From Pseudomonas orientalis (GTDB taxonomy: Bacteria; Pseudomonadota; Gammaproteobacteria; Pseudomonadales; Pseudomonadaceae), in assembly GCF_002934065.1 (NCBI RefSeq), contig NZ_CP018049.1, positions 2,664,501-2,728,500 on the forward strand: a stretch of DNA of 64,000 nt, in the 5' to 3' direction. This document shows, piece by piece, positions 53,791 through 63,436 of the stretch (the stretch's first letter is position 1; each line of letters begins with the position of its first letter). The notes beneath the pieces are model-generated. The model was not told the origin of the DNA. It did not search any database and worked only from the letters and a program-made list of their open reading frames with translations. The position numbers were made by a program, and so were the translations under genes.

Positions 53791-55416
53791 TCAGTGGGTG
53801 GCCGGAGACAATGGGGAGTTGTAGTGATCGTCACGGACGACTTCACTTTCATCGTCTTCGCTTTCCAGGCGCACCAGATGGGCCGGTACGCCGGTGGCGG
53901 CGCCCCAGTAGTAGATGCCCAGGGCGCAGACCGCCACGACGACGGTGTCGAATGGATGGCTGATAAGGCCGATGCCGCCGAAACTGCCGAGCTTGGAGAG
54001 CAGGATGGTCAGCGCATAGAACCCGATCAGCCAGGCCGACGAGCGCACTTGTTGCTTGAGATTCACGTGCGCGGTGGGCACCCAGCGTGCGCACAGCAGG
54101 TACACCGCGAACATCAGGATCTGCAGGCCGAGCAACCAGGACACCGTGCTCCAGCCCGACCAGTACACAATCAGCGCGGCGATGATGAACGACAGTGGGC
54201 CAAGTACCGCCATGCCCTTGACCCGGAACGGGCGCGCCAACTGTGGGGCCGTGCGGCGCAGCGCGGCGACGGTGACCGGGGCCACCGCGTAACTCAGGAT
54301 GAGTGCGGCCGAGACCACGTTGATCAGCGCTTCCCAGGACGGGAACGGCAGGGTCCAGAATACCGACAGGCCAAAGGTCAGCCACAAGGCCGGGCGTGGG
54401 ATGCCGGACTTTTCATCGATATGGGTGAAGATCTTGAAAAAGGTGCCAGTCTGCGCCCAGCCATACACCACGCGCGGGGTGGCGTTCATATAAATATTGC
54501 CGCAGCCGCTCGGGGAGATCACCGCATCGGCCACTACCAGGTAGGCCAGCCAGCCCACGCCGAGTGCCAGGGCGATATCGCGATAGGGCAACGCCAATTC
54601 CTTGCTGATCCCCGTCCAGCCATCGGCGAGCATGTCCGTGGGCACGCCACCCAGGAAGGCGGTTTGCAGCAGCACGTAGATCGTGGTCGACAGCAGTACC
54701 GAAAGAATCAACGCAATCGGGATGGTACGTTGCGGGTTCTTCACTTCGCTGGCCACCGAAATGATCGGCGTCAGCCCCAGATAGGCAAAGATCACCCCGC
54801 CGGCTGACACCGCCATCTCGATCCCCGACAGCCCGAATGGCGCAAAACCATGCATCTGCAAGTTGGCCGGTTTGAAGAAGGTGAACAGCACACCGATCAC
54901 CAGCAGCGGCACGATGAACTTGAACACGCTCACCAAGTTATTGGCGATGGCGAAGGTCTTCACGCTGCGGTAGTTGAGGACAAAGAACAGGCACAACAGC
55001 GCGAACTGCACCAGCCAGCCCAGGGGCGTGGGGTTGCTGGAGCCGGCCTTGGTCAATTCGGGAAACCACGCCGCAGCGTATTGGCGCGAGGCGACCACCT
55101 CGATCGCCACCAGGCTGGAAAACGCGATCAGTGTGATAAAGCCCATCAGGTAGCCCAGCAGCGGGCCATGGGAATACACCGGGTAACGCACCACGCCACC
55201 GGCGCGGGGCAGGGCGGCGCCGAGTTCACAGTAGACGATGCCCAACAGCAGCACCGCGAACCCGCCGATCAGCCAGGAGATTATCCCGGCGGGACCGGCG
55301 ATTGCAGAGACATGACTGGCGGCGAACAACCAACCCGAACCGAAGATGGCGCCCAGCCCGATAAAGGTGAGGTCCATCAGTGACAGCTGTTTCTTGAACT
55401 TACCTTGGCCTGACAT
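53791..55416 (-). CDS. APC-family amino-acid permease (probable hydroxyproline uptake)
   Basis: This 541-residue inner-membrane transporter has 12 or more hydrophobic segments. The APC N-terminal signature [42 protein letters not shown] is clear, as is [13 protein letters not shown]. It is the first gene of the minus-strand operon and ends 11 bases before the epimerase start. Uptake of hydroxyproline is inferred from position. Confidence 0.9.
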   Translation of the reverse strand: MSGQGKFKKQLSLMDLTFIGLGAIFGSGWLFAASHVSAIAGPAGIISWLIGGFAVLLLGIVYCELGAALPRAGGVVRYPVYSHGPLLGYLMGFITLIAFSSLVAIEVVASRQYAAAWFPELTKAGSSNPTPLGWLVQFALLCLFFVLNYRSVKTFAIANNLVSVFKFIVPLLVIGVLFTFFKPANLQMHGFAPFGLSGIEMAVSAGGVIFAYLGLTPIISVASEVKNPQRTIPIALILSVLLSTTIYVLLQTAFLGGVPTDMLADGWTGISKELALPYRDIALALGVGWLAYLVVADAVISPSGCGNIYMNATPRVVYGWAQTGTFFKIFTHIDEKSGIPRPALWLTFGLSVFWTLPFPSWEALINVVSAALILSYAVAPVTVAALRRTAPQLARPFRVKGMAVLGPLSFIIAALIVYWSGWSTVSWLLGLQILMFAVYLLCARWVPTAHVNLKQQVRSSAWLIGFYALTILLSKLGSFGGIGLISHPFDTVVVAVCALGIYYWGAATGVPAHLVRLESEDDESEVVRDDHYNSPLSPATH

Positions 55417-55602
55417 AGCGGCGCCTTCTTGTGAGTTATTGGATAGGCATGCAGTGGCGCTATCGTGAACCCCATGAGCGGGCGGCGATTGATGGTTTGC
55501 GTCGGGATAGATGACGAATTGAGCACAGTTTTCAGCGCTCGACAGTGTGTCGGGCCTGGGGCAATCTGCTCGGCGTCGAGGTCAGAAACGGGCGATGAAG
55601 TC

Positions 55603-56430
55603 ATGGTGCAGCACGTGTTTGCAAGTCTCTTGCAGGGCAGTCGTCCCCACAGCATCGAGCAGTTGCTGACAGGCGCGGCGCAGCTCTTGCCGTTGCTGGA
55701 CGTGATCCCCAACGCCGCGATTTTCATCAAGGACATCGAGGCCCGCTACGTGCTCGCCAACCGCACTTTGGTACAGCGCTGCGGCCTGCGGCACCTGCAA
55801 CCACTGCTGGGCAAGACCAGCGCCGAAGTGTTCCCGGCGCAACTGGGACCGGGCTATACCGAGCAGGACCGGCGGGTGCTGCAACAGGGTCTGGTGCTGG
55901 AAGACCAGCTTGAGCTTCACCTTTACGGCAGCCGCGAACCGGGCTGGTGCCTCACGCACAAATGGCCGCTGTATAATGACGGCGGTGCGATCATCGGCCT
56001 GGCCGGCATCTCGCTAGACTTGCAATCGGCCAGCCAGACCCACCCCGCCTACCAGCGCCTGGCGGCAGTGGACGAGCATATCCGCGCCCACTTCAACCGC
56101 CGTGTCACCCTCGGGGAGCTGACGCGCATTGCCGGCATCTCCGTGGCGCAGTTGGAACGTTACTGCAAGCGCGTATTCCACCTCACGCCCCGACAAATGA
56201 TTCAGAAGGTGCGGCTGGAACATGCCCATCGATTGCTGCATACCGAACTGCCGATTACCGATGTGGCATTGCAGTGCGGCTACACCGACCACAGCGCGTT
56301 CACCCGCCAGTTCAAGGCGTCGACAGGTTTCACGCCCAGGCAATACCGGCAGGCTACGCAACGGCACCTCGCTCAGGCTCGGTGCGCCCGAACACAGGCT
56401 TACAGGCCCAGCTCGGATAACCCCGGGTGA
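55603..56430 (+). CDS. lhpR: AraC-family regulator with PAS domain, LhpR-like
   Basis: This 275-residue protein has a PAS-like N-terminal domain ([48 protein letters not shown]). The C-terminal HTH is [41 protein letters not shown] followed by [32 protein letters not shown]. It is divergent from the hydroxyproline operon and is its probable activator. ATG 55603 is used; the frame opens at 55465 but the upstream part is not domain-like. The 3' end overlaps the convergent DUF1348 gene by 31 bases. Confidence 0.88.
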   Translation: MVQHVFASLLQGSRPHSIEQLLTGAAQLLPLLDVIPNAAIFIKDIEARYVLANRTLVQRCGLRHLQPLLGKTSAEVFPAQLGPGYTEQDRRVLQQGLVLEDQLELHLYGSREPGWCLTHKWPLYNDGGAIIGLAGISLDLQSASQTHPAYQRLAAVDEHIRAHFNRRVTLGELTRIAGISVAQLERYCKRVFHLTPRQMIQKVRLEHAHRLLHTELPITDVALQCGYTDHSAFTRQFKASTGFTPRQYRQATQRHLAQARCARTQAYRPSSDNPG

Positions 56431-56879
56431 TCATCCGGACGCCGCCCCAATGGCCAGTGGAACTTGCGCTCGCTTTCCTTGATCGGCAGATCGTTGATGC
56501 ACGCAAACCGGCGGGCCATCAGGCCGTACCCATCGAACTCCCAATTCTCATTACCGTACGAGCGAAACCAGTTGCCGGAGTCATCGTGCCATTCATAGGC
56601 ATAGCGCACGGCAATGCGATTGTCGGTGAACGCCCATAACTCCTTGATCAGTCGATAGTCCAGTTCCCTGGCCCATTTACGCGTGAGAAAACCCTTGGCT
56701 TGTTCGCGGTTGTGGACAAACTCGGCGCGATTGCGCCATTGGGTGTCCAGCGTATACGCCAGTGAAACCCGGTGCGGGTCGCGGGAATTCCAGCCGTCTT
56801 CGGCCAGGCGCACTTTTTCGATGGCCGATTCGCGGTTAAAGGGCGGCAGGGGCGGGCGTACTGCTGCGTCAGTGGACAT
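56400..56879 (-). CDS. DUF1348 (NTF2-like) protein
   Basis: This 159-residue protein of the DUF1348 family has [36 protein letters not shown] and [22 protein letters not shown]. It has the small-cone NTF2-like fold; no catalytic residues are established. ATG 56879 has AGGAG upstream. It follows a TetR regulator after 52 bases and is probably co-transcribed with it. Confidence 0.9.
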   Translation of the reverse strand: MSTDAAVRPPLPPFNRESAIEKVRLAEDGWNSRDPHRVSLAYTLDTQWRNRAEFVHNREQAKGFLTRKWARELDYRLIKELWAFTDNRIAVRYAYEWHDDSGNWFRSYGNENWEFDGYGLMARRFACINDLPIKESERKFHWPLGRRPDDHPGLSELGL

Positions 56880-56931
56880 AGAGCAACTCCTGAAAACAGT
56901 AGAGCGGATCGAAAGTTGCCAAGGGTGGGGT

Positions 56932-57495
56932 TCAAAGTGCCAATAATATTCGCGCCATATCCTGCGCATTATCGGCAGCGGTTGAATCACCCATCACCAG
57001 GGCGACGGTAATAGCGCCATCGATCAGGATCAGCAGTCGTGCGGCTTGCCGCTCCGGGTCGGGGGTGCCATGTGCGTGACACAGTTCGAGTACGTACTCG
57101 AACAGTCTTTGCTTGTGTGCCTTGGCCAGCAGGCGTACCGGGGCCTGCGCGTTGCCGGTCTCACCACTGGTATTGATAAAGGCGCAGCCGCGGAAATCCG
57201 CCGAGCCGAACCAGCTGTTCAACGCGCTGAACAGCGTCAGCAGACGCTCACCGCTGTCGTCGCTGCGCTCCACTTGCGTGCGCAGCCAGTGCATCCAGCG
57301 TTCATCGCGGCGCTGCAGGGCGGCAATCACCAGTTCATCCTTGTTGGCGAAATAACGGTAGATGCTTTTCCTCGAGACGCCGGCGGTTTTCACCAACAAG
57401 TCCATACCGGTGGCCGCGATGCCATGGCGATAAATCAGCTTCTCGGTAACGTCGAGAATAACATCGCGTGTTTCGTTAGAGGTCAGATGGTTCAT
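56932..57495 (-). CDS. TetR-family transcriptional repressor
   Basis: This 187-residue protein has an N-terminal HTH ([48 protein letters not shown], about 8-55) and a TetR C-terminal ligand domain. ATG 57495 is chosen over an upstream in-frame codon at 57531. A perfect 14-bp palindrome lies 13 bases before this start and is the likely operator. Targets likely include itself and the DUF1348 gene, possibly also divergent pssA. Confidence 0.88.
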   Translation of the reverse strand: MNHLTSNETRDVILDVTEKLIYRHGIAATGMDLLVKTAGVSRKSIYRYFANKDELVIAALQRRDERWMHWLRTQVERSDDSGERLLTLFSALNSWFGSADFRGCAFINTSGETGNAQAPVRLLAKAHKQRLFEYVLELCHAHGTPDPERQAARLLILIDGAITVALVMGDSTAADNAQDMARILLAL

Positions 57496-57507
57496 GTCCT
57501 GGACAGT

Positions 57508-57521
57508 AGAACGATCGTTCT
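57508..57521. promoter_or_regulatory. Palindromic TetR operator candidate
   Basis: AGAACGATCGTTCT is a perfect palindrome in the 124-base region between tetR and the divergent pssA gene. Its size and position fit a TetR-family operator. Confidence 0.65.
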
Positions 57522-57619
57522 TCTTGGTCAAGGGGCTTTTTCGGTTCGCCCTGACGAGACCTGAGCATCCTCATGGTGTAAGCTTTGGGCCTCTTCGGAT
57601 TCGACCCTTTGCGAGCCTT

Positions 57620-58963
57620 ATGCCGTCGTTCTTCAAACGCTCCCTGTTGCCTAAACTGCGCGGTTTCCCACTGTCCACCGATGCCATCGAGGTGCTGTCC
57701 GGCGCCGATGCCTATCGGCGCTGCCTGCTGGAGAAAATCCCCCAGGCCACGCGGCGCATCTACATTGTTGCGTTGTACTTGCAGCAGGATGAAGCGGGAC
57801 AGGAGATCTACGACGCACTGCACGCCGCCAAGGCCGCACGGCCGGAGTTGGACATCGTGGTGATGGTCGACTGGCTGCGCGCCCAGCGTGGGCTGATTGG
57901 CGCGGGCAAGCAGCCGGGCAACAGCGCCTGGTACCAGGCCATGACCCAGAGCCATGCCACTGAAGTGCCGGTGTACGGCGTGCCGGTGCAAACCCGCGAG
58001 TTGTTCGGCGTATTGCACCTCAAGGGCTTTGTGATCGACGACACGGTGTTGTACAGCGGCGCCAGCCTGAACAATGTGTACCTGCACAAGTTCGACAAGT
58101 ACCGCTTCGACCGTTATCACCTGATCCATAGCCAGCCGCTGGCCGATTCCATGCAGCACCTGGTGGAGCATGGCCTGGTGGCGTCCAAGGCGGTGCATCG
58201 CCTCGACCTGCCCAACCCGCCCACCACCCGCAGCCTGCGCAACGACATCGGTGACCTGCGCAGCCGCCTCAAGCATGCGACGTATGACACCAGCGCCGGG
58301 CAGTTGCCCAACGGGCACTTGCAGGTCAGCCCGCTGCTCGGTGTGGGCAAGAACAACCCGCTCAGCCGGGTGATCCTGGAACTGATCGCCAGTGCCCAGC
58401 AGCAACTGACGATCTGCACGCCGTATTTCAACCTGCCGCTGCCGGTGACTCGAGAGATCAACCGGGCTCTGGCGCGCGGCGTGAAGATCGACATCATCGT
58501 CGGCGACAAGACCGCCAACGACTTCTACATTCCGCCCAGCGAACCTTTCAAGGTGATCGCAGCCTTGCCTTATCTGTATGAGATCAGCCTGCGTCGCTTT
58601 GCCAAGCGCCACCAGCCGATGATCGACAGCGGCCAGTTGAACCTGCACCTGTGGCGTGACGGTGACCACAGCTACCACCTCAAGGGCATGTGGGTCGACG
58701 AGCGTTACACCTTGCTGACCGGCAACAACCTCAACCCCAGGGCTTTTCGGCTCGACCTGGAAAACGCCTTGCTGATCGACGATCCCAAGGGCGAATGGTT
58801 GGCGCCGCGAGCGCAGGAGCTGGCGCATATTTTCCAGCACGCCACGCGCATTGCCGGTTACCAGCAATTGCAGACGCTGGTGGATTATCCGGCGGCGGTG
58901 GGCAAGTTCCTGCGGCGGGTGAGCAGGGTGCGTATCGAGCGGTTGCTGTACCGGATTCTGTAA
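57620..58963 (+). CDS. pssA: CDP-diacylglycerol--serine O-phosphatidyltransferase
   Basis: This 447-residue phospholipase-D-superfamily enzyme makes phosphatidylserine for phosphatidylethanolamine synthesis. The two HKD motifs are HLKGFVIDDTVLYSGASLNN and YHLKGMWVDERYTLLTGNNL. Length matches the E. coli-type soluble PssA. ATG 57620 (GAG upstream) is used; the frame is open to 57494 but lies over the regulatory region. A strong terminator follows. Confidence 0.95.
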   Translation: MPSFFKRSLLPKLRGFPLSTDAIEVLSGADAYRRCLLEKIPQATRRIYIVALYLQQDEAGQEIYDALHAAKAARPELDIVVMVDWLRAQRGLIGAGKQPGNSAWYQAMTQSHATEVPVYGVPVQTRELFGVLHLKGFVIDDTVLYSGASLNNVYLHKFDKYRFDRYHLIHSQPLADSMQHLVEHGLVASKAVHRLDLPNPPTTRSLRNDIGDLRSRLKHATYDTSAGQLPNGHLQVSPLLGVGKNNPLSRVILELIASAQQQLTICTPYFNLPLPVTREINRALARGVKIDIIVGDKTANDFYIPPSEPFKVIAALPYLYEISLRRFAKRHQPMIDSGQLNLHLWRDGDHSYHLKGMWVDERYTLLTGNNLNPRAFRLDLENALLIDDPKGEWLAPRAQELAHIFQHATRIAGYQQLQTLVDYPAAVGKFLRRVSRVRIERLLYRIL

Positions 58964-58980
58964 ACTCACCCGGCCCATAA

Positions 58981-59016
58981 AAAACACCCAGGCTCCCGAC
59001 GGGGCCTGGGTGTTTT
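58981..59016. terminator. Bidirectional rho-independent terminator
   Basis: A perfect 13-bp stem (AAAACACCCAGGC and its complement) with a 10-base loop has A- and T-tracts on both sides. It serves pssA on one strand and the efe operon on the other. Confidence 0.93.
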
Positions 59017-59046
59017 TTTTGCGCGGGCGGCCTGGCTCAGGCCCGA

Positions 59047-59865
59047 TTAGTTCAGGCCCAACTTGCCGCGCAGCATCGACAGGTCTTCGGCCAGGGTGTT
59101 GACCGGACCCACCAGGGCCTTGCGGTCGTTATCCTTGACCTTGTCGTAGGTCTGAAACCCGCCGTCCGGGGTCTTGTACTTGGCGAGGATCTTGTCCACG
59201 GTGGCAAAGTTCTTGTCAACCTTGGCCAGGAATGCCTTGTCTTGCTTTTCGATCTGGCCACGGAACAGGTCAACGATTTTCTTCGCGCCGTCGATATTGC
59301 CCTGGAAGTCATACAGGTCGGTGTGGCTGTAGCGGTCTTCTTCGCCGGAGATCTTGGTGGCGGCCACTTCTTCAAGCAGCGCTGCGGCACCGCCGACGAC
59401 TTTTTCCGGTGGGAAGGTCAGGCCGTCCACGCGGGTCTTGAGGTCCAGCACGTCGCTGTTGAGCTTGTCGGTGAGGGCGTCGAGGCCCTGGGTGGTGTTC
59501 TCGGAAAACAGGCTGTATTCGATGCGGTGAAAGCCGGTGAAGTCTTCGGCCTTTACGCCTTTTTCGTGGTCGTCGACCCGTGAGTCGATGGAGGCGTCGA
59601 GGTCGCTGAACAGCTCGGCAATCGGTTCGATGGACTCATAGTGCACCCGCGTCGGCGCGTAGAGTTTTTTCGCGGTGGCCAGGTCGCCTTTTTTCACGGC
59701 GGCGGTGAAGGCCTGGGTCTGGGTGACCAGTTCACCGATCTCTTCGGTGACGTAGATCTTGTAGTCGGACACCGGCCCTACCAGGTCAAGTGGTGCCGTG
59801 GCGGCGAACGCGGCCAGTGGCGAAAGGGTGATCAGCAACGACAACGCGAGGGTCGACTTTTTCAT
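59047..59865 (-). CDS. efeM: Stand-alone imelysin/M75-domain periplasmic protein (EfeM-like)
   Basis: This 272-residue exported protein (signal peptide ending AAFA) consists of an M75/EfeO C-terminal-type domain with the HxxE metal motif [10 protein letters not shown] (His113, Glu116) and the family segment [20 protein letters not shown]. It lacks the cupredoxin domain of EfeO. It is the last gene of the efe operon, 26 bases after efeB. A role in periplasmic iron handling is inferred from the operon. Confidence 0.9.
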   Translation of the reverse strand: MKKSTLALSLLITLSPLAAFAATAPLDLVGPVSDYKIYVTEEIGELVTQTQAFTAAVKKGDLATAKKLYAPTRVHYESIEPIAELFSDLDASIDSRVDDHEKGVKAEDFTGFHRIEYSLFSENTTQGLDALTDKLNSDVLDLKTRVDGLTFPPEKVVGGAAALLEEVAATKISGEEDRYSHTDLYDFQGNIDGAKKIVDLFRGQIEKQDKAFLAKVDKNFATVDKILAKYKTPDGGFQTYDKVKDNDRKALVGPVNTLAEDLSMLRGKLGLN

Positions 59866-59891
59866 GGGACGGTATCCGCTCTGAGTTTGTT

Positions 59892-61196
59892 TTAGGTTTT
59901 GGCAGTAGTTTGAAGGGGCGTTGCCGCGAGCAGCGAGCGCCCGATGAAGTCCTCAGCGCCCGTGACGCCCGGCAGGGTGAAGAAATAACCGCCGCCGACC
60001 GGCTTGAGGTATTCCTCCAGGGGCTCGCCATTGAGCCGGGTCTGCACGCTGATAAAGCCTTTCTCCAGGTCAGCCTGGTAGCAGATGAACAGCAGCCCCA
60101 TGTCCAGTTGACCGTTTTTATTCACGCCGTTGGAGTAGTTGAACGGCCGGCGCAGGATCAGGTTGGCCTGGGTCTGGGGCGTGCGCGGGTTGGCCAGGCG
60201 GATGTGGGCATCGAGCTTGGTCAACTTGCCTTCCGGGTCCTTGCTGTAATCGGGCACTTGGGACTCTTTGTCGCCTCCCATCGGCGCGCCGGTGGTTTTG
60301 ACGCGGCCAATGATGCTTTCCTGTTCCTGCAGCGGGGTACGGTCCCAGCGTTCGACGAAGTTGCGGATGATGCGCACCGCCTGGTAGCTGCCATGGGCGG
60401 CCCAGGCCGGTTCGTCGCTGCCGGGCTGGACCCAGACGATGCGGTCCATGGCCTTGGCGTCGTTGGAGTCGGGGTTGGCCGAGCCGTCACGAAAACCCAG
60501 GAAATTGCGCGCACTTTGCGCAGGCTCGCCGGGTTTGGCCGGCGCCTGGGGCGGTACGCTGCCTTCCTGTTTCCAGCGCACCAGCAACAGGTCCGGCAGG
60601 TTCTTCACGATGTCGCGCAGGGCGTGGATATTGGTGTCCGGTGTATTGGAGCTGAACTGCAGGCTGAGGTCGCCGTGACACTGTGCCGGTTCCAGAGCAT
60701 CGTTGGGAAAGCCGACCATGCGAATCAGGCGCTTGGGTTTGGCTGCAGCGAGGCCGAAGCGCTCATCGAACAATGACTCGCCGACGGACACCGTGATGGT
60801 CAGGTTATCCGGGGTGACCACCGGGCCGAGGATGCCGGAGTCGGTGGGCGGCAGTTTCGGGTCGACCTGCGGCACGGTGCCGCCGCTCATCAGGAACGCG
60901 ATGCGCTCGTTCAAGGTACGAAACAGACGTTCCAGGTCTTCGCGGTCGCCGGCCAGCACATCGAATGCCACCACCATGCCGCAGGCCGGGCGCGGGGTGA
61001 CGATACCGCTCTGGTGCCGGCCGAAGAACGCGTGGTGGTCCTGGGTCTTGTCGCTGCGCGGCGCGGTGGTGACTTGTTCGGCGGCCGCAGCCATGGCCGG
61101 GCAGGTCAGGGTGCTGCCGGCAATGGCCGCGCCGGTGGCCGCCATGCCGAGCAGGACACGGCGACGCTGAAGGTTGAATTGCTGTGGATCACTCAT
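59892..61196 (-). CDS. efeB: Deferrochelatase/DyP-type peroxidase EfeB
   Basis: This 434-residue heme enzyme has a Tat signal ([19 protein letters not shown]). The DyP motif GFRDGSANP and the proximal-heme segment [12 protein letters not shown] are visible. It is exported folded and either oxidises ferrous iron or releases iron from heme. ATG 61196 is used; the open frame extends 168 bases upstream into efeO as a shadow. It lies 13 bases after efeO. Confidence 0.95.
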   Translation of the reverse strand: MSDPQQFNLQRRRVLLGMAATGAAIAGSTLTCPAMAAAAEQVTTAPRSDKTQDHHAFFGRHQSGIVTPRPACGMVVAFDVLAGDREDLERLFRTLNERIAFLMSGGTVPQVDPKLPPTDSGILGPVVTPDNLTITVSVGESLFDERFGLAAAKPKRLIRMVGFPNDALEPAQCHGDLSLQFSSNTPDTNIHALRDIVKNLPDLLLVRWKQEGSVPPQAPAKPGEPAQSARNFLGFRDGSANPDSNDAKAMDRIVWVQPGSDEPAWAAHGSYQAVRIIRNFVERWDRTPLQEQESIIGRVKTTGAPMGGDKESQVPDYSKDPEGKLTKLDAHIRLANPRTPQTQANLILRRPFNYSNGVNKNGQLDMGLLFICYQADLEKGFISVQTRLNGEPLEEYLKPVGGGYFFTLPGVTGAEDFIGRSLLAATPLQTTAKT

Positions 61197-61209
61197 GTGT
61201 GCGTTCGTC

Positions 61210-62412
61210 TCACTGCAGGCCGGAAAGGCCGAGGGCGGGGTCGATTCCATCGAGTGCGGCGGCCAGTGCCTTGGCCTTGTCGGCGATCTGCTTGCGCTGA
61301 TCCGCCGTGACGCTGTCGTACGTGCTGTAGCGGCTGCCGACCTTGAAGCCGGCCAGTTCGGCATCCATTTGCGCCAGTGCGCTGTCGATGGTCGGCAGCA
61401 GGTCGGCCGCCGACTGGGTCAACAGTGGGCGCATCAGGTCGACCACTTTGTGCGCCACCTGCAGGTTGGCGGCGAAACCGTTGAGGTCGATATGGCTGTA
61501 GCGTTCTTCTTCACCGCTGGCGGCACGGACATCGGCGAGGCTATTGAGGTTGCGCACCACAATGTTCACCAGTTGCTCCGGCGGCAGCGATTGCGCGAGC
61601 AGCTGTTGCTTGAGCGTGGTGACGTCGTCGACCAAACGCTGCGCAACGGGCGCCAGGCCATCGAGGCTGCGCTGCTGGAACAGGCTGTATTCCAGGCGGT
61701 GGAAGCCGCTGAAGGCCGGGTCCTGCTCGCGTTTTTCGAAGTAGTCGGCGCGGGCGTTGATCGCGTTGTCCAGCTCGGCCAAACGTTGCGAGGCTGGTGC
61801 CAGGCGTTGGTAGGCTTCGCGGGCGGGTACATACAAGGCCTGGGCCTGGGCGAGGTCGCCGGCATCGATTGCCTGCTGCAACGCCGTCACAGCCTTGACC
61901 AGTGCACTGCCTTGGCCGCTCAGGTACACGCGGAACTCCGACAGCGGCCCTATAAACGCCACCATCGACGGCTTGGCCTTGGCCTGGGCGTCGGATTCAG
62001 CCGTGGGCGTCACATGCAAGGTGCCGCGCGGGTTACTCAGCAGGCCGCACGTGATGGCGTAGTCGCCGGGCAGCAGGTTGGCGTTGATCACCTGGCTCAA
62101 GCCTGGGGCAATATTCTCCCGCTCTTCGACGACCAGCACGCCGTCGAGAATTTCCCATTCCACTGCGCGATCGGAGCGGTTGATGATGCGAAAGCTCGCG
62201 CGCCCGGCCGGCACCGTCAGAGCGTTGGGCTCGCAGGCGTGGCCGTGGATGGTCACCGCGATTTCATTGTGGTTGGCCTGGCGCTTGCCGGCAGCCAACT
62301 GCGAGGCGTAATAGAACAGGCCGGCGGCGGCGATCATCACCACCACTGAGCCGGCCAGGGCCCAGCGCAGCGCGCGGGACGGCGGGGCCGGTTGAGGAGT
62401 TGGGCTGGACAA
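61210..62412 (-). CDS. efeO: Iron uptake protein EfeO (cupredoxin plus imelysin domains)
   Basis: This 400-residue periplasmic protein is anchored by an N-terminal helix (about 17-36). It has a cupredoxin domain (about 48-136, with Cys60 in HACEPN and Cys122 in ITCGLL) and an M75 domain with HxxE at GFHRLEYSLF (His238, Glu241). In E. coli the two domains are proposed to bind and oxidise ferrous iron before EfeU. It starts 10 bases after the efeU stop codon. Confidence 0.95.
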   Translation of the reverse strand: MSSPTPQPAPPSRALRWALAGSVVVMIAAAGLFYYASQLAAGKRQANHNEIAVTIHGHACEPNALTVPAGRASFRIINRSDRAVEWEILDGVLVVEERENIAPGLSQVINANLLPGDYAITCGLLSNPRGTLHVTPTAESDAQAKAKPSMVAFIGPLSEFRVYLSGQGSALVKAVTALQQAIDAGDLAQAQALYVPAREAYQRLAPASQRLAELDNAINARADYFEKREQDPAFSGFHRLEYSLFQQRSLDGLAPVAQRLVDDVTTLKQQLLAQSLPPEQLVNIVVRNLNSLADVRAASGEEERYSHIDLNGFAANLQVAHKVVDLMRPLLTQSAADLLPTIDSALAQMDAELAGFKVGSRYSTYDSVTADQRKQIADKAKALAAALDGIDPALGLSGLQ

Positions 62413-62422
62413 GGGACGGTCC

Positions 62423-63268
62423 TTACTGGCTGGAGACGGAAGAAGTGGGCGTGACAGGCTTGGCGGACGGCGCGGGCAGGAAGAACATCACCAGCGCCAC
62501 CACCAGGTAGATCAGATAAGCGCCGAGCGTGCTGACGGTCGGTGCTTCCTGATAGCCGAACATACCGGCGAGCACTGAGCCGAGCGGGCTGTCCATCGGC
62601 AGCGAGGCGCTGAAATCGAACAGCACGGTTTGCAGGTGATTCCACACGCCCGCTTCATGAAGGGCCTGCACCGAGTTGGCGAGAATGCCGGCCGCCACCA
62701 CGAGAATGAACAGCCCGGTCCAGCGGAAAAACGCGCCGAGGTTCAGGCGCATGCTGCCGGAATAGATCAAAAAGCCCACGACAATCGCGAGGATCAGGCC
62801 GAGCAGGGCGCCCATCGGCGCGCCGGGGCCTTCGCTCTGCTGGAACACGGCGAGCAGAAAGAACACCGTCTCCAGGCCTTCGCGCGCCACCGCGAAAAAC
62901 ACCATGGCGATCAGCGCAAACACTTGATGCCGGGAGCCGGCCAAGGCATGGTCAAGGGACTCATGCAGCGAGTGCTTGATGGAGCGCGCCACCTTGCGCA
63001 TCCAGAACACCATGGAACTGAGGATGCCCACCGCGACCAGTCCGACGATGCCTTCGAACAATTCCTGCTGTTTCTGCGGGAATTCGGCGCTGACCAGTTC
63101 CAGCCCACCGCCCACCAGCAAGGACAGGGCAGCGGCGAGAAATACACCGATCCACACGGCGGGCATCCACTGGCCGCGCCCGGTCTGTTGCAGGTAACTG
63201 GCGATGATGCCAACGATCAACGCCGCCTCAATGCCTTCGCGCAGCATGATTAAAAAAGGAACGAGCAT
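62423..63268 (-). CDS. efeU: Ferrous iron permease EfeU (FTR1 family)
   Basis: This 281-residue inner-membrane permease has about seven helices. The two REXXE motifs of the FTR1 family are Arg10-Glu14 (REGIE) and Arg129-Glu133 (REGLE). It is the first gene of the operon, with ATG at 63268 and a Fur box about 42 bases upstream. Confidence 0.96.
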   Translation of the reverse strand: MLVPFLIMLREGIEAALIVGIIASYLQQTGRGQWMPAVWIGVFLAAALSLLVGGGLELVSAEFPQKQQELFEGIVGLVAVGILSSMVFWMRKVARSIKHSLHESLDHALAGSRHQVFALIAMVFFAVAREGLETVFFLLAVFQQSEGPGAPMGALLGLILAIVVGFLIYSGSMRLNLGAFFRWTGLFILVVAAGILANSVQALHEAGVWNHLQTVLFDFSASLPMDSPLGSVLAGMFGYQEAPTVSTLGAYLIYLVVALVMFFLPAPSAKPVTPTSSVSSQ

Positions 63269-63309
63269 CGGGCACCACGGCGTAACTAGATAGGAAGCTA
63301 AGTTGTAAC

Positions 63310-63328
63310 ATAATGATACTCATTGCTA
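63310..63328 (-). promoter_or_regulatory. Fur box of the efe operon
   Basis: Read on the minus strand, TAGCAATGAGTATCATTAT matches the Fur consensus GATAATGATAATCATTATC well in its right half. It lies between the divergent efeU and AraC-family genes. Confidence 0.65.
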
Positions 63329-63436
63329 AACAAGAAATATTGACCTTTGCTGAACCTCGGCTGAACGGTGGTGGCGAAGCGCAACCGCCCTTATGATGCA
63401 GGCCACCTGGTTTGCAGTCGGATAACTCAACATCCC

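Noticed and set aside
57476..58987. Minus-strand open frame of 503 codons opposite pssA
   Set aside because: Both HKD motifs and a proper start are on the plus strand; the complement is a shadow.
61174..62349. Plus-strand open frame opposite efeO
   Set aside because: efeO has clear cupredoxin and imelysin motifs and sits in a complete efe operon on the minus strand.
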